This document shows positions 7,741 through 15,709 of a stretch of DNA of 64,000 nt, piece by piece. Position numbers and translations under genes: made by a program. Every line of letters begins with the position of its first letter. The stretch's first letter is position 1. This stretch comes from Fusicatenibacter saccharivorans (GTDB lineage Bacteria > Bacillota > Clostridia > Lachnospirales > Lachnospiraceae), in contig NZ_JAQEGR010000002.1 of NCBI RefSeq assembly GCF_027667425.1, positions 62,001-126,000 of the forward strand, written 5' to 3'. The notes under the pieces are model-generated. The model saw only the letters and a list, made by a program, of their open reading frames with translations, ran no database searches and was not told the DNA's origin.

Positions 7741-8436
7741 TTATGGAATATACTTATTCGGCACAGCCAAAAACTCTTCTACATATTGCTCCAGTGCCGC
7801 AAGCAGCTCTTCAAGCGGAAAGACCTTCAGATCCTGCGCGGCTTCCGGCGGGACGGAGAGGAAGTGATGGAGGAGGTCAAGTACCTGTTGGACGTTCTCA
7901 TACGGAATTTCTGTGATTCCAGGGTTCGTGACGTTAGGATTGAGATCGAGCGGGATGCAATAGCGGTTGACAAGATATGTATTCATTCGTGTATAGTCCC
8001 CGTAATAATACTCCTCCGTGAGATATCTGGAAAAAGGAATGGATGTCCGCGATTTTTTGATATAAACCGTTGTAATCTCATCTCTCATATCTGTAATTTC
8101 CCCATCCGCATTATAAAATTCCACAATCTGAGGAATGAAATCCTTAAAAAATTTCCGGTCAATATAAAGATGAAAATAATATCCCAGTGCGCTCGAATCT
8201 GGCAGAAGTGAACGGTATTTCGCTGTAAACCGTGTAAGATCCGGGAATACCATCATTTTTTCGCGGTAAAGCGGATCGCGGAAATGGGAGGATTCTTTCT
8301 GCTGCGTCGCATCCGGCAGAAGATTTCCGATTAGAAAATCATTTACCGATGAAATCGGATATGGAAAATCCGGGTGGGACGGGAGGTGCTTTAACAGCAT
8401 TTGGGCTGCGGTGAGATGTAAAATAAAACCTGGCAT
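7741..8436 (-). CDS. Putative metal-dependent hydrolase, zinc-PLC-like
   Basis: A soluble 231-residue protein of unproven function. It starts MPGFILHLTAAQML, and has histidine/aspartate clusters at the places zinc-dependent phospholipase C-like hydrolases have them: His7, the GNLLPDA segment near residue 40, a KESSHF segment near 50 and LGYYFHLYIDRKFF near 90-105. These would supply metal ligands, but the similarity is by eye. No signal peptide is present, arguing against a secreted phospholipase; uncharacterised cytoplasmic relatives of that fold are common in Clostridia. AAAGGA precedes the start. It is divergent from the MarR gene, so the palindromic operator at 8535-8574 could also affect it. 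Confidence 0.55.
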   Translation of the reverse strand: MPGFILHLTAAQMLLKHLPSHPDFPYPISSVNDFLIGNLLPDATQQKESSHFRDPLYREKMMVFPDLTRFTAKYRSLLPDSSALGYYFHLYIDRKFFKDFIPQIVEFYNADGEITDMRDEITTVYIKKSRTSIPFSRYLTEEYYYGDYTRMNTYLVNRYCIPLDLNPNVTNPGITEIPYENVQQVLDLLHHFLSVPPEAAQDLKVFPLEELLAALEQYVEEFLAVPNKYIP

Positions 8437-8534
8437 GGGAATGAAGATGTCCTTTCGTATTTGCTTCTAATCTAAACAAAATGGCAGCGTTTGTCAAATT
8501 CTATTTGAGTAGCGTAAATTCTAAAAAAAACATA

Positions 8535-8579
8535 AACACCGGCAAATTTCTTGACATGGAAATTTGCCGGTGTTATTAT
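8535..8579 (+). promoter_or_regulatory. MarR-operon promoter embedded in a perfect palindrome
   Basis: Arms 8535-8550 (AACACCGGCAAATTTC) and 8559-8574 are perfect 16-bp inverted repeats. The 8-bp centre contains the -35 box TTGACA (8551-8556), and after exactly 17 bp the -10 box TATTAT (8574-8579) begins at the last base of the right arm. The flanking genes diverge, so it is not a terminator. A repressor bound here would block RNA polymerase; the adjacent MarR protein is the obvious candidate. Confidence 0.8.
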
Positions 8580-8586
8580 TTAACAT

Positions 8587-8619
8587 GCGTAAATAAATAA
8601 CACTGTTAAGTATTTGCGC
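8587..8619 (+). promoter_or_regulatory. Second inverted repeat in the MarR leader
   Basis: GCGTAAATA (8587-8595) and TATTTGCGC (8611-8619) are inverted with one mismatch, just after the predicted transcription start and just before the AAAGGAGGGGG ribosome binding site. It could be a second operator or a leader hairpin. Confidence 0.4.
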
Positions 8620-8637
8620 AAAAAGGAGGGGGATAAT

Positions 8638-9084
8638 ATGAAAGATGCATTTGAAAAACTGTTTCGTGCGGTGCACCAGTTTAAAAAACTGAACGTATCA
8701 GACCTGATTCCGGGACTCAGCAGTTCCGAATTTTCCGTTATGGGTGCGATTTTGCAAATGGGAGAAAACGGAAAAATTACAAGCTCAGAGCTGGCGGCGA
8801 AGACCAAAACACTTCCGCCGGCTGTGTCGCGCACACTGCGCGGGCTGGAAGAAAAAGGATATGTAGAGCGGAGCGTTGACAAAAAAGACCGCAGAAATAC
8901 GTATATCAGTCTGACAGAGAAGGGCTGGAAAAAGGGGGAAGAGGTACGGGACAGAATGCAGGACTTTGGCTGCTCTGTGATGTCACAGTTAAAGGAAGAG
9001 GATATAGATCAGCTGGTTGATTATCTGGATCGTATCTATGAGATCGCAGAAAAAGAAATTGACACCCGAAAACGACAGAATTAG
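8638..9084 (+). CDS. MarR-family transcriptional regulator
   Basis: A 148-residue winged-helix protein, the usual size for MarR dimers. The recognition region is KITSSELAAKTKTLPPAVSRTLRGLEEKGYVERSV, followed by the wing DKKDRRNTYISLTEKG with the conserved D-x-R-D/R-x-R-like loop (about residues 50-110); flanking helices form the dimer interface. The start at 8638 has a strong AAAGGAGG 9 bp upstream; an upstream TTG is less likely. Two ABC exporter half-transporter genes follow after 44 bp, the arrangement known for LmrR-LmrCD and similar drug-responsive systems. It probably represses its own operon through the palindrome that encloses the promoter, releasing it when a toxic ligand binds. Confidence 0.92.
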   Translation: MKDAFEKLFRAVHQFKKLNVSDLIPGLSSSEFSVMGAILQMGENGKITSSELAAKTKTLPPAVSRTLRGLEEKGYVERSVDKKDRRNTYISLTEKGWKKGEEVRDRMQDFGCSVMSQLKEEDIDQLVDYLDRIYEIAEKEIDTRKRQN

Positions 9085-9128
9085 TGTGCCGGCAAGCTGG
9101 TACACAAAAAAAGACAGAAAGGGGAAAA

Positions 9129-11447
9129 ATGAGTAAGATTTTCAAGAACATGATCCCGTACTGGAAATCGATTCTCGTGATTCTTGTGCTTCTGTTTGTC
9201 CAGGCGTGGTGCGACCTGTCGCTCCCGTCGTATACATCCGACATCATCGATGTGGGCATTCAGAACAGCGGTGTTGAGCACGTTACACCGAAACGAATCA
9301 CAGAGGAAGAATTTCAGACAGCAAAGTTCATCATGACGGATGATGAGGCAGACTTGTGGGAAAGCCTTTATACGAAAAAGGACGGCTATTACGAACGGAA
9401 CAAAGCTTCCGAAAAAGAACTAGATACAGCGGATGAAACGCTGACCGTTGCACTCCTTATGAATTACCAGATGGGTGCGATGGAGGAAACTGCCTTCAAA
9501 CAGCTCGTGGCACAGCAGACCGGTCAGGATGCGTCCGTGTTTGAAAACATGACGATAGAGCAGATCGGAGAGATGATGCATGTGGAGCTGAAGAGCTTCC
9601 GGCAGGAAAAAGAAGATGAGGATGGAAACAAGGTGGAAGTGACCTGCGTAGATGTCCGTCCGATTTTTGCGTCTATGCTCGAGAGTGGACAGATGGAGAA
9701 GGATGACGTGCTTTCGATGCGCGATAGCATGGAAAAAACGCTCGATACGATGGGAAGCTCCCTGGTAAAATCGATGGGAATTGCCTATGCGGTTTCCGCA
9801 GATAAAGCGGCGGGACTTGATATCGACCGGATTCAGAAGTCGTATCTTCTGACGGCGGGTCTTAAGATGGTCGGCATGGCACTTCTGATGGGTGTGGTAA
9901 CGGTTTTTGTCGGACTGTTTGCATCCCGTGTCGCTGCCGGAATCGGTCGTGATCTGAGAGATCAGGTGTTCAAAAAGGTTGTTGGGTTTTCCAATGCGGA
10001 AATGGATCAATTCTCCACCGCATCTCTGATTACGCGAAGTACCAATGACATCCAGCAGATCCAGATGGTATCGGTGCTGCTGCTGCGCATGATTGCGTAT
10101 GCGCCGATTCTTGGTATTGGCGGTGTGGTCAAGGTGGTAAAAACAGGGGCCGGCATGGGCTGGATTATCGTACTGGCAATTATTGTGATTATCAGCTATG
10201 TCATGCTGCTTGTATCTATTACAATGCCGAAATTCAAACAGATGCAGAAGCTGGTAGATAACATCAATCTGGTCTCCCGTGAGATCCTGACCGGACTTTC
10301 CGTTATCCGTGCATTCGGAAGAGAGGATAAAGAAGAAGAACGCTTTGATACGGCAAACCGGGAGCTGACCGGGACGACACTGTTTACCAATCGTGTCATG
10401 ACCTTTATGATGCCCGGTATGATGATGATTATGAATGTACTGACCGTAGGAATTGTCTGGTTTGGTGCACACAGAATCAATGAGGGTACGATGCAGGTCG
10501 GCGCAATGACAGCGTTCATTACCTATGCCATGATGATTGTTATGTCCTTCCTGATGCTGACGATGATGTCTATCATGCTGCCGCGTGCTGCGGTTGCCGC
10601 AGGTCGTATCGATGAGGTTATCCGGACAGAGCTTTCGATTCAGGATGCTAAAACGCCGGAAAAATTAGACGTACACAATGGTGTTGTTCGCTTTTGCCAT
10701 GTCAATTTCCGGTATCCGGGAGCAGAAGAGGATGTATTGCATGATATTGATTTCGTGGCGGAGCCGGGAAAGACAACGGCAATTATCGGAAGTACCGGCT
10801 GCGGAAAATCAACGCTGGTAAACCTGATTCCGCGTCTTTACGATGTGACGGGCGGACAGATTACCCTGGATGGGAAAGATATCCGAAACATTACCATGAA
10901 GGATCTGCGCGACGAGATTGGCTTTGTGCCGCAGAAAGGCGTGCTGTTCTCGGGAACGATCGCATCGAACCTGCGCTTCGGAAAAGAAAATGCAACCGAT
11001 GCCGAGATCGAAAAAGCAGCCGCGATTGCACAGGCAACAGAGTTTATTGAAGCAAAAGATGATAAATATGAGACCGCGATTTCCCAGGGCGGAACGAATG
11101 TGTCCGGCGGACAGAAGCAGCGTCTGGCGATTGCGCGTGCGATTGCAAAGGATCCGAAAATCTTTATTTTCGATGACAGCTTTTCTGCACTTGACCTGAA
11201 AACAGATGCGGCGCTTCGAAAAGCACTGGCGGAGAATGTCAAAGACAGCACCGTGATCATCGTGGCACAGCGGATCAGCACGATTCTCCATGCGGAGCAG
11301 ATTCTGGTGCTCGATGACGGAAAGGTAGTCGGAAAAGGTACGCATGAGGAACTGCTGAAGAACTGTAAGGTTTATCAGGAGATTGCAAAATCCCAGCTTT
11401 CGGCAAAGGAGCTTGGAATAGAAAGTGAGGTGGCTGACCATGAGTGA
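9129..11447 (+). CDS. ABC exporter half-transporter with degenerate catalytic site and large external insertion
   Basis: A 772-residue type IV exporter subunit: N-terminal membrane domain, then nucleotide-binding domain. TM1 (about 12-34) is separated from TM2 (about 238-262) by an acidic insertion near 200 residues, predicted extracytoplasmic; typical half-transporters have about 30. The ATPase domain has Walker A GSTGCGKST (554-562), signature SGGQKQR (659-665) and Walker B ending IFIFDD, in which Asp683 replaces the catalytic Glu. This marks the non-hydrolytic site of heterodimeric exporters such as TM287/288 and LmrCD. The ATG at 9129 follows GAAAGGGG. The next gene overlaps by 8 bases and supplies the catalytic partner. 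Role: probably drug, peptide or lipid export under MarR control. Confidence 0.9.
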   Translation: MSKIFKNMIPYWKSILVILVLLFVQAWCDLSLPSYTSDIIDVGIQNSGVEHVTPKRITEEEFQTAKFIMTDDEADLWESLYTKKDGYYERNKASEKELDTADETLTVALLMNYQMGAMEETAFKQLVAQQTGQDASVFENMTIEQIGEMMHVELKSFRQEKEDEDGNKVEVTCVDVRPIFASMLESGQMEKDDVLSMRDSMEKTLDTMGSSLVKSMGIAYAVSADKAAGLDIDRIQKSYLLTAGLKMVGMALLMGVVTVFVGLFASRVAAGIGRDLRDQVFKKVVGFSNAEMDQFSTASLITRSTNDIQQIQMVSVLLLRMIAYAPILGIGGVVKVVKTGAGMGWIIVLAIIVIISYVMLLVSITMPKFKQMQKLVDNINLVSREILTGLSVIRAFGREDKEEERFDTANRELTGTTLFTNRVMTFMMPGMMMIMNVLTVGIVWFGAHRINEGTMQVGAMTAFITYAMMIVMSFLMLTMMSIMLPRAAVAAGRIDEVIRTELSIQDAKTPEKLDVHNGVVRFCHVNFRYPGAEEDVLHDIDFVAEPGKTTAIIGSTGCGKSTLVNLIPRLYDVTGGQITLDGKDIRNITMKDLRDEIGFVPQKGVLFSGTIASNLRFGKENATDAEIEKAAAIAQATEFIEAKDDKYETAISQGGTNVSGGQKQRLAIARAIAKDPKIFIFDDSFSALDLKTDAALRKALAENVKDSTVIIVAQRISTILHAEQILVLDDGKVVGKGTHEELLKNCKVYQEIAKSQLSAKELGIESEVADHE

Positions 11448-13293
11448 CAAGAGAAATCAGCAGCCGCGCAAAAGAGGACCGATGGGAGGCATGGGCCGCG
11501 GTATGCAGCCGGGCGAGAAGCCGAAAAATCTGAAAAAATCGATCAAACAGCTTGCACAGTACATCGGAAAATATAAAATTGCGATTTTTGTCGTTATGCT
11601 CTGTGCCGCATGTTCGACCGTGTTCAACGTTGCGGGACCAAAAATCCTCGGAAAAGCAACAACGGCATTGTCCGAGGGACTGATGGAAAAAATCAGAGGG
11701 ACAGGCAGCATTGACTTTACGAAAATCGGAAAAATTCTGCTGTTTACCCTTGGCCTGTATCTGATGAGCGCCCTGTTCAGTTTCATCCAGGGCTGGATCA
11801 TGACCGGTGTTACCCAGAAGGTATGTTATCGGCTTCGAAAGGAAATTTCGGAGAAAATCAACCGCATGCCGATGAAATATTTTGAGAGCCGTACCTATGG
11901 CGAAGTGCTCTCACGTATTACCAACGATGTCGACACACTGGGTCAGGGACTGAACCAGAGTATTACTACAATTATCACGTCTGTGGCAACGCTGGTCGGC
12001 GTTCTGATCATGATGCTGAGTATCTCTCCGCTGATGACGCTGATCGCACTTGTGATCCTGCCGATTTCCATGGGGCTGATCGGACTGGTGACGAAGAAAT
12101 CCCAGAAATTCTTCCGTGACCAGCAGGAATATCTGGGTCATATTAATGGACAGGTTGAGGAGGTTTACGGCGGCCATCTTGTAATTAAGGCATTTAACCG
12201 TGAAAAGGATACCATTGCAGAGTTCGAGAAAACCAACAGCATTCTCTATGATTCCGCATGGAAATCGCAGTTCTTATCCGGTATGATGCAGCCAATTATG
12301 ATGTTTGTCGGGAATTTGGGCTACGCCTGTGTGGCGCTGACCGGAGGCCTGCTGGCAATTCGAAACGTGGTTACAATCGGTGACATCCAGGCATTCATCC
12401 AGTATGTAAAAAACTTTACCCAGCCAATCCAGCAGATTGCGCAGGTGATCAACATGGTACAGTCGATGTCGGCGGCATCCGAGCGTGTCTTTGAATTCCT
12501 GAACGAAGAGGAAGAGGATCAGACCACGGAAAATCCGGCTGATATTGGGACGGTAACAGGAGCGGTAACCTTTGATCATGTACAGTTCGGATACAATCCG
12601 GATCAGATCATCATTCATGATTTCTGCGCGCAGGTAAAACCGGGTCAGAAAATTGCCATTGTCGGCCCGACCGGAGCAGGAAAAACGACGATGGTTAAGC
12701 TGCTGATGCGTTATTATGATGTAAACAGCGGAGCAATTCTTCTGGATGACCACAATATCAGGGATTTCAACCGCAGAGAGCTTCGCGATGCTTTTGGTAT
12801 GGTGCTGCAGGATACGTGGCTGTTCAAAGGCAGTATCATGGAAAATATCCGCTACGGCCGGCCAGATGCCACGGATGAGGAAGTTATTGCAGCGGCGAAG
12901 GCTGCGCGGGCACACCATTTCATTCAGACCCTGCCGGGCGGCTACCAGATGGAGCTGAATGAGGATGCAAGTAATGTATCCCAGGGACAGAAACAGCTTC
13001 TGACGATCGCAAGAGCAATTCTTGCAGACAATAAGATCCTGATTCTCGATGAGGCGACCTCATCCGTTGACACCAGAACAGAGATCGAGATCCAGAAAGC
13101 AATGGATAACCTGATGAAGGGCAGAACAAGCTTTGTCATTGCCCATCGGCTGTCTACGATTCGCGATGCGGATCTGATTCTTGTCATGAAGGACGGAGAT
13201 ATCATCGAGCAGGGCAACCATGAAGAGCTGCTCGCGAAGAATGGGTTCTATGCAAACCTTTACAATTCGCAGTTCGAGGATGTCGTGGCGTAA
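11440..13293 (+). CDS. ABC exporter half-transporter, catalytic partner
   Basis: A 617-residue half-transporter: six membrane helices (about 40-330) and an ATPase domain. Walker A is GPTGAGKTT (409-417). The signature is the variant SQGQKQ. Walker B LILILDEAT keeps the catalytic Glu (about residue 538), and the H-loop is IAHRLST. It begins with a basic Gly/Met/Arg-rich tail (about residues 1-30), common in this subfamily. The ATG at 11440 overlaps the first subunit's stop region by 8 bases, indicating coupled synthesis and a heterodimer with one consensus and one degenerate ATP site. A terminator follows at 13319. Substrate unknown; multidrug or antimicrobial export is expected from the MarR partner. 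Confidence 0.92.
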   Translation: MSDKRNQQPRKRGPMGGMGRGMQPGEKPKNLKKSIKQLAQYIGKYKIAIFVVMLCAACSTVFNVAGPKILGKATTALSEGLMEKIRGTGSIDFTKIGKILLFTLGLYLMSALFSFIQGWIMTGVTQKVCYRLRKEISEKINRMPMKYFESRTYGEVLSRITNDVDTLGQGLNQSITTIITSVATLVGVLIMMLSISPLMTLIALVILPISMGLIGLVTKKSQKFFRDQQEYLGHINGQVEEVYGGHLVIKAFNREKDTIAEFEKTNSILYDSAWKSQFLSGMMQPIMMFVGNLGYACVALTGGLLAIRNVVTIGDIQAFIQYVKNFTQPIQQIAQVINMVQSMSAASERVFEFLNEEEEDQTTENPADIGTVTGAVTFDHVQFGYNPDQIIIHDFCAQVKPGQKIAIVGPTGAGKTTMVKLLMRYYDVNSGAILLDDHNIRDFNRRELRDAFGMVLQDTWLFKGSIMENIRYGRPDATDEEVIAAAKAARAHHFIQTLPGGYQMELNEDASNVSQGQKQLLTIARAILADNKILILDEATSSVDTRTEIEIQKAMDNLMKGRTSFVIAHRLSTIRDADLILVMKDGDIIEQGNHEELLAKNGFYANLYNSQFEDVVA

Positions 13294-13318
13294 CACAGAA
13301 AAAAGAATCCATACATTT

Positions 13319-13357
13319 CAGCACCTGCATCAGTCAAAATGATTCGGGTGCTGTTTT
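13319..13357 (+). terminator. Terminator of the MarR-ABC operon
   Basis: CAGCACC (13319-13325) pairs with GGTGCTG (13347-13353), with further partial pairing inside the loop, then TTTT. Confidence 0.7.
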
Positions 13358-13361
13358 ACGT

Positions 13362-13429
13362 TGCGGCTTATCCCAAATACTGCGGGTTATCCCAGATTGC
13401 TTGAGGTAAAAGAAAAAATTTGGTATGCT
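13362..13429 (+). promoter_or_regulatory. LytTR-type direct-repeat promoter of the two-component operon
   Basis: Two tandem 19-bp units (13362-13380, 13381-13399) match at 15 positions and each contains TTATCCCA. Six bases after the second TTATCCCA comes TTGAGG (13401-13406), then 17 bp, then TATGCT (13424-13429). The layout matches LytTR activator sites next to the -35 box. A copy with the same spacing precedes the lipoprotein gene at 15602-15663. Confidence 0.8.
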
Positions 13430-13473
13430 GTTGAGAAGTAGAATCTTCGATAAGAAGAGTATGGGGGAAAATA

Positions 13474-14190
13474 ATGAATTTAATTTTATGCGATGATGAT
13501 AAAGCATTTTTAGATAAACTGGAAATCAGAATTCGAGGTTTATGTCAGAAACATAAGATTGCAGTGGAAATGGAGTGCTACGTATCTGCGAAGGAGATGC
13601 TGGAAGGAATCAAAAATCTTGATGAGATTTCTGTTTTTTTTATTGATATCGATATGCCGGAAGTGAATGGATTTGAGGTTGCATCGTATCTGAAAAAGTG
13701 GAACAGGGAATGTTGCATTGTGTTTGTATCGAATAAGGATGATCTGGTGTTTCAGTCATTGGTGTATCATCCATTCTTTTTTATCCGCAAGGCACATCTG
13801 GATGAGGAACTGGAGCCGCAGCTGCTGGAACTGCAGAAAAAGGCAGGAAAGAAAGTTCCCCAAATAGAACTGCAGACAGGGCGTCAGAGTGTAAAACTTG
13901 CATTGCGTGATATCTGGTTTGTGGAGAGCGAGAAGAACTATCTGCTTTTTTATCGGGAAAAAGATACGAGGGATGAGGCGATTCGCGTAAGGATGAAAAT
14001 GTCAGAAGCGGAGAAAAAACTAGAAGCGCATAAATTTGTAAGGACCCATAAAGGATATTTGGTTAACATGAACTATGTATATCGGTTGCGCGAAAAAGAA
14101 CTTCTGCTATTGAACGGGAAAAGCATTCCTGTCAGCAGAAATTATCTGAATCAGGTTCGAATGAAAATTATGGGAGTGGTGATGGAATGA
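13474..14190 (+). CDS. LytTR-family response regulator
   Basis: A 238-residue regulator. Residues 1-115 form a receiver domain with an acidic pocket LCDDD at 5-9, the phosphoacceptor within FFIDIDMPEVNG (Asp58) and a conserved Lys in FFFIRK. Residues about 128-235 are a LytTR DNA-binding domain (VKLALRDIWFVESEKNYLLFY, FVRTHKGYLVNMNYVYRL and a C-terminal IPVSRNYLNQV strand). This is the AgrA/ComE/VirR class, which binds paired direct repeats. The 4-base overlap with the kinase gene (ATGA) shows a cotranscribed pair. It probably autoactivates from the repeats at 13362-13399 and activates the lipoprotein promoter at 15602. Base composition is more AT-rich than the ABC operon on its left. Confidence 0.93.
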   Translation: MNLILCDDDKAFLDKLEIRIRGLCQKHKIAVEMECYVSAKEMLEGIKNLDEISVFFIDIDMPEVNGFEVASYLKKWNRECCIVFVSNKDDLVFQSLVYHPFFFIRKAHLDEELEPQLLELQKKAGKKVPQIELQTGRQSVKLALRDIWFVESEKNYLLFYREKDTRDEAIRVRMKMSEAEKKLEAHKFVRTHKGYLVNMNYVYRLREKELLLLNGKSIPVSRNYLNQVRMKIMGVVME

Positions 14191-15503
14191 GTGCAGCATT
14201 TTGGAAGGTCTTTGAACTTGCAATTTCTGTTTGGGAAAACATACTTTTGTTGGAATTCTGCATGGATTTTATGCAGCAGAAACCCAGAGGGAAAAAAGGT
14301 AAAGTTTTGTGGGGAATTGCAGTGCTATTTGGGCTAATCTTTCCTGCGTTGGAAAAGTATCCTGCGTTATATGACAGGTGGGAAATGTGGATCACATTGA
14401 TTTGGCTTTTTGTCTATTTGATGGTGGGTACACAGGGAAGTGTTCTGAGAAAGGTTACTGCAGCGGTAGTTGCGAGAGCAGTATTGATGATGGTAAACAC
14501 AGCGATCCTTTTCGGCGGCAGTTTTATCCTTCAAGAAAGTGTTGCATCGTTTATTCAAGATCAGGATACAGTAAGAATTGCGCTCGTGCTATTATCAAAA
14601 ATTTCTTATTTTTTTGTTGGTAAATTACTAAATAGTCTTTTGTTTGAACGAGAGAATCTGATAAGCTGGCAATGGATTGTCATGGGATGCAACCTTGTTT
14701 TCTCAATTATTGCGGGAGATACTATGATTTTGGTAGTAAGAGATCTGCCAAGTGTGCAGATGCAGGAACAGAAATGGATTTTGCTGTGCGTATGCTGTAT
14801 CTGGCTGATGTGCCTGATTATGTACTTTATAGTACAGCAAATGAGCAAGGATAATCAAACAAAGCTAGAATATGAACTGATGAAAGAAAAAGAGAAATAT
14901 TCAAAGGAAAGTATGGAAATTATTAAGAGAAGTAATGAAGAATTACGAGAATTTAAACATGATTTGAAAAATTATCTTTTACCTCTGCAAGAGGCAATGG
15001 AGACCATGCCGCAGTCGGAAATGGTAAAGGTATGGGAAAAAATTAATCAGAAAATTGAAGATGTGCAGACACTGATTCAGACCGGAAACAGTTATGTGGA
15101 TTCTATGATTAATACAAAAATTACTCTTGCGAGAAGTGAAAAAGTAGATGTGAAATGTACGATTCTGAGCAAAATGGAAGGAATTGATGATTTGGAGTTT
15201 TGCTCTGTGTTTGGAAATCTTATGGATAATGCGATTGAAGCAGAGCGGAAAGTTACAGAGAAGAAAGAAATTATAATTTTTGTAGAGGAAAAAATGGGAT
15301 ATCTTCGGTTGGAGATTCAAAACAAAATAGAGAAATCTGTTTTAAATGAAAATTCAAGTTTGAATACGACGAAGAAAGATACAAGCAGCCACGGGATTGG
15401 GCATAAAAGTGTAAAACGGACGATGCAAAAGGTAGGTGGCGCGTTAAAGTATTATGAGGCAGGAGATTTGTTTTGCGCAGAGGCAGTATTTCCGATAAAA
15501 TAA
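14187..15503 (+). CDS. GHKL sensor histidine kinase (AgrC-like)
   Basis: A 438-residue membrane kinase. Residues 1-215 contain about six to seven hydrophobic helices with little extracellular loop, the AgrC/quorum-sensor type. A coiled segment (about 222-255) leads to the dimerisation helix ELREFKHDLKNYLLPLQ, with phosphoacceptor His258. The GHKL ATPase domain has the N-box FGNLMDNAIEAE (about 345-356) and the G-box SSHGIGHKSVKRTM (about 403-416). Its partner is the overlapping LytTR regulator. No small agrD-like peptide gene or agrB processing protease was found nearby, so the ligand may be external, for example an antimicrobial or host peptide. A terminator follows at 15521. Confidence 0.9.
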   Translation: MSAAFWKVFELAISVWENILLLEFCMDFMQQKPRGKKGKVLWGIAVLFGLIFPALEKYPALYDRWEMWITLIWLFVYLMVGTQGSVLRKVTAAVVARAVLMMVNTAILFGGSFILQESVASFIQDQDTVRIALVLLSKISYFFVGKLLNSLLFERENLISWQWIVMGCNLVFSIIAGDTMILVVRDLPSVQMQEQKWILLCVCCIWLMCLIMYFIVQQMSKDNQTKLEYELMKEKEKYSKESMEIIKRSNEELREFKHDLKNYLLPLQEAMETMPQSEMVKVWEKINQKIEDVQTLIQTGNSYVDSMINTKITLARSEKVDVKCTILSKMEGIDDLEFCSVFGNLMDNAIEAERKVTEKKEIIIFVEEKMGYLRLEIQNKIEKSVLNENSSLNTTKKDTSSHGIGHKSVKRTMQKVGGALKYYEAGDLFCAEAVFPIK

Positions 15504-15520
15504 GATAAAACGTAATAAAA

Positions 15521-15587
15521 AAGACTTTGTTTGTATGAAGGAAGCAAAAAAAATGCGGATTTCAAAGAACAAAGTCTTATGTTTTTT
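15521..15587 (+). terminator. Terminator of the LytTR-kinase operon
   Basis: AAGACTTTGTT (15521-15531) pairs perfectly with AACAAAGTCTT (15568-15578), followed by six T residues (15582-15587). The loop is long at 36 nt. Confidence 0.7.
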
Positions 15588-15601
15588 GCTATCTGTACCG
15601 A

Positions 15602-15663
15602 TTATCCCAGATAGAGCATGATATCCCAGATCCGTTGACGATGGAGAAAATTTTCGTTATGCT
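15602..15663 (+). promoter_or_regulatory. LytTR-type direct-repeat promoter of the lipoprotein gene
   Basis: TTATCCCA (15602-15609) and ATATCCCA (15621-15628) are spaced 19 bp start to start. After 6 bp comes TTGACG (15635-15640), then 17 bp, then TATGCT (15658-15663). Every distance equals that of the promoter at 13368-13429. Confidence 0.8.
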
Positions 15664-15709
15664 TCGAGTAACAGAAGAGAAAGAACGAAATTTTGAAAAG
15701 AGGGGATAT

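Noticed and set aside
8535..8574. Reading the large palindrome as a terminator
   Set aside because: The flanking genes diverge from this region, so no transcript ends here, and the -35/-10 boxes are built into it.
9420..10472. Open frame of 350 codons on the minus strand
   Set aside because: It lies opposite the well-supported ABC exporter gene, is His/Cys-rich nonsense without a ribosome binding site, and arises from codon bias of the true gene.
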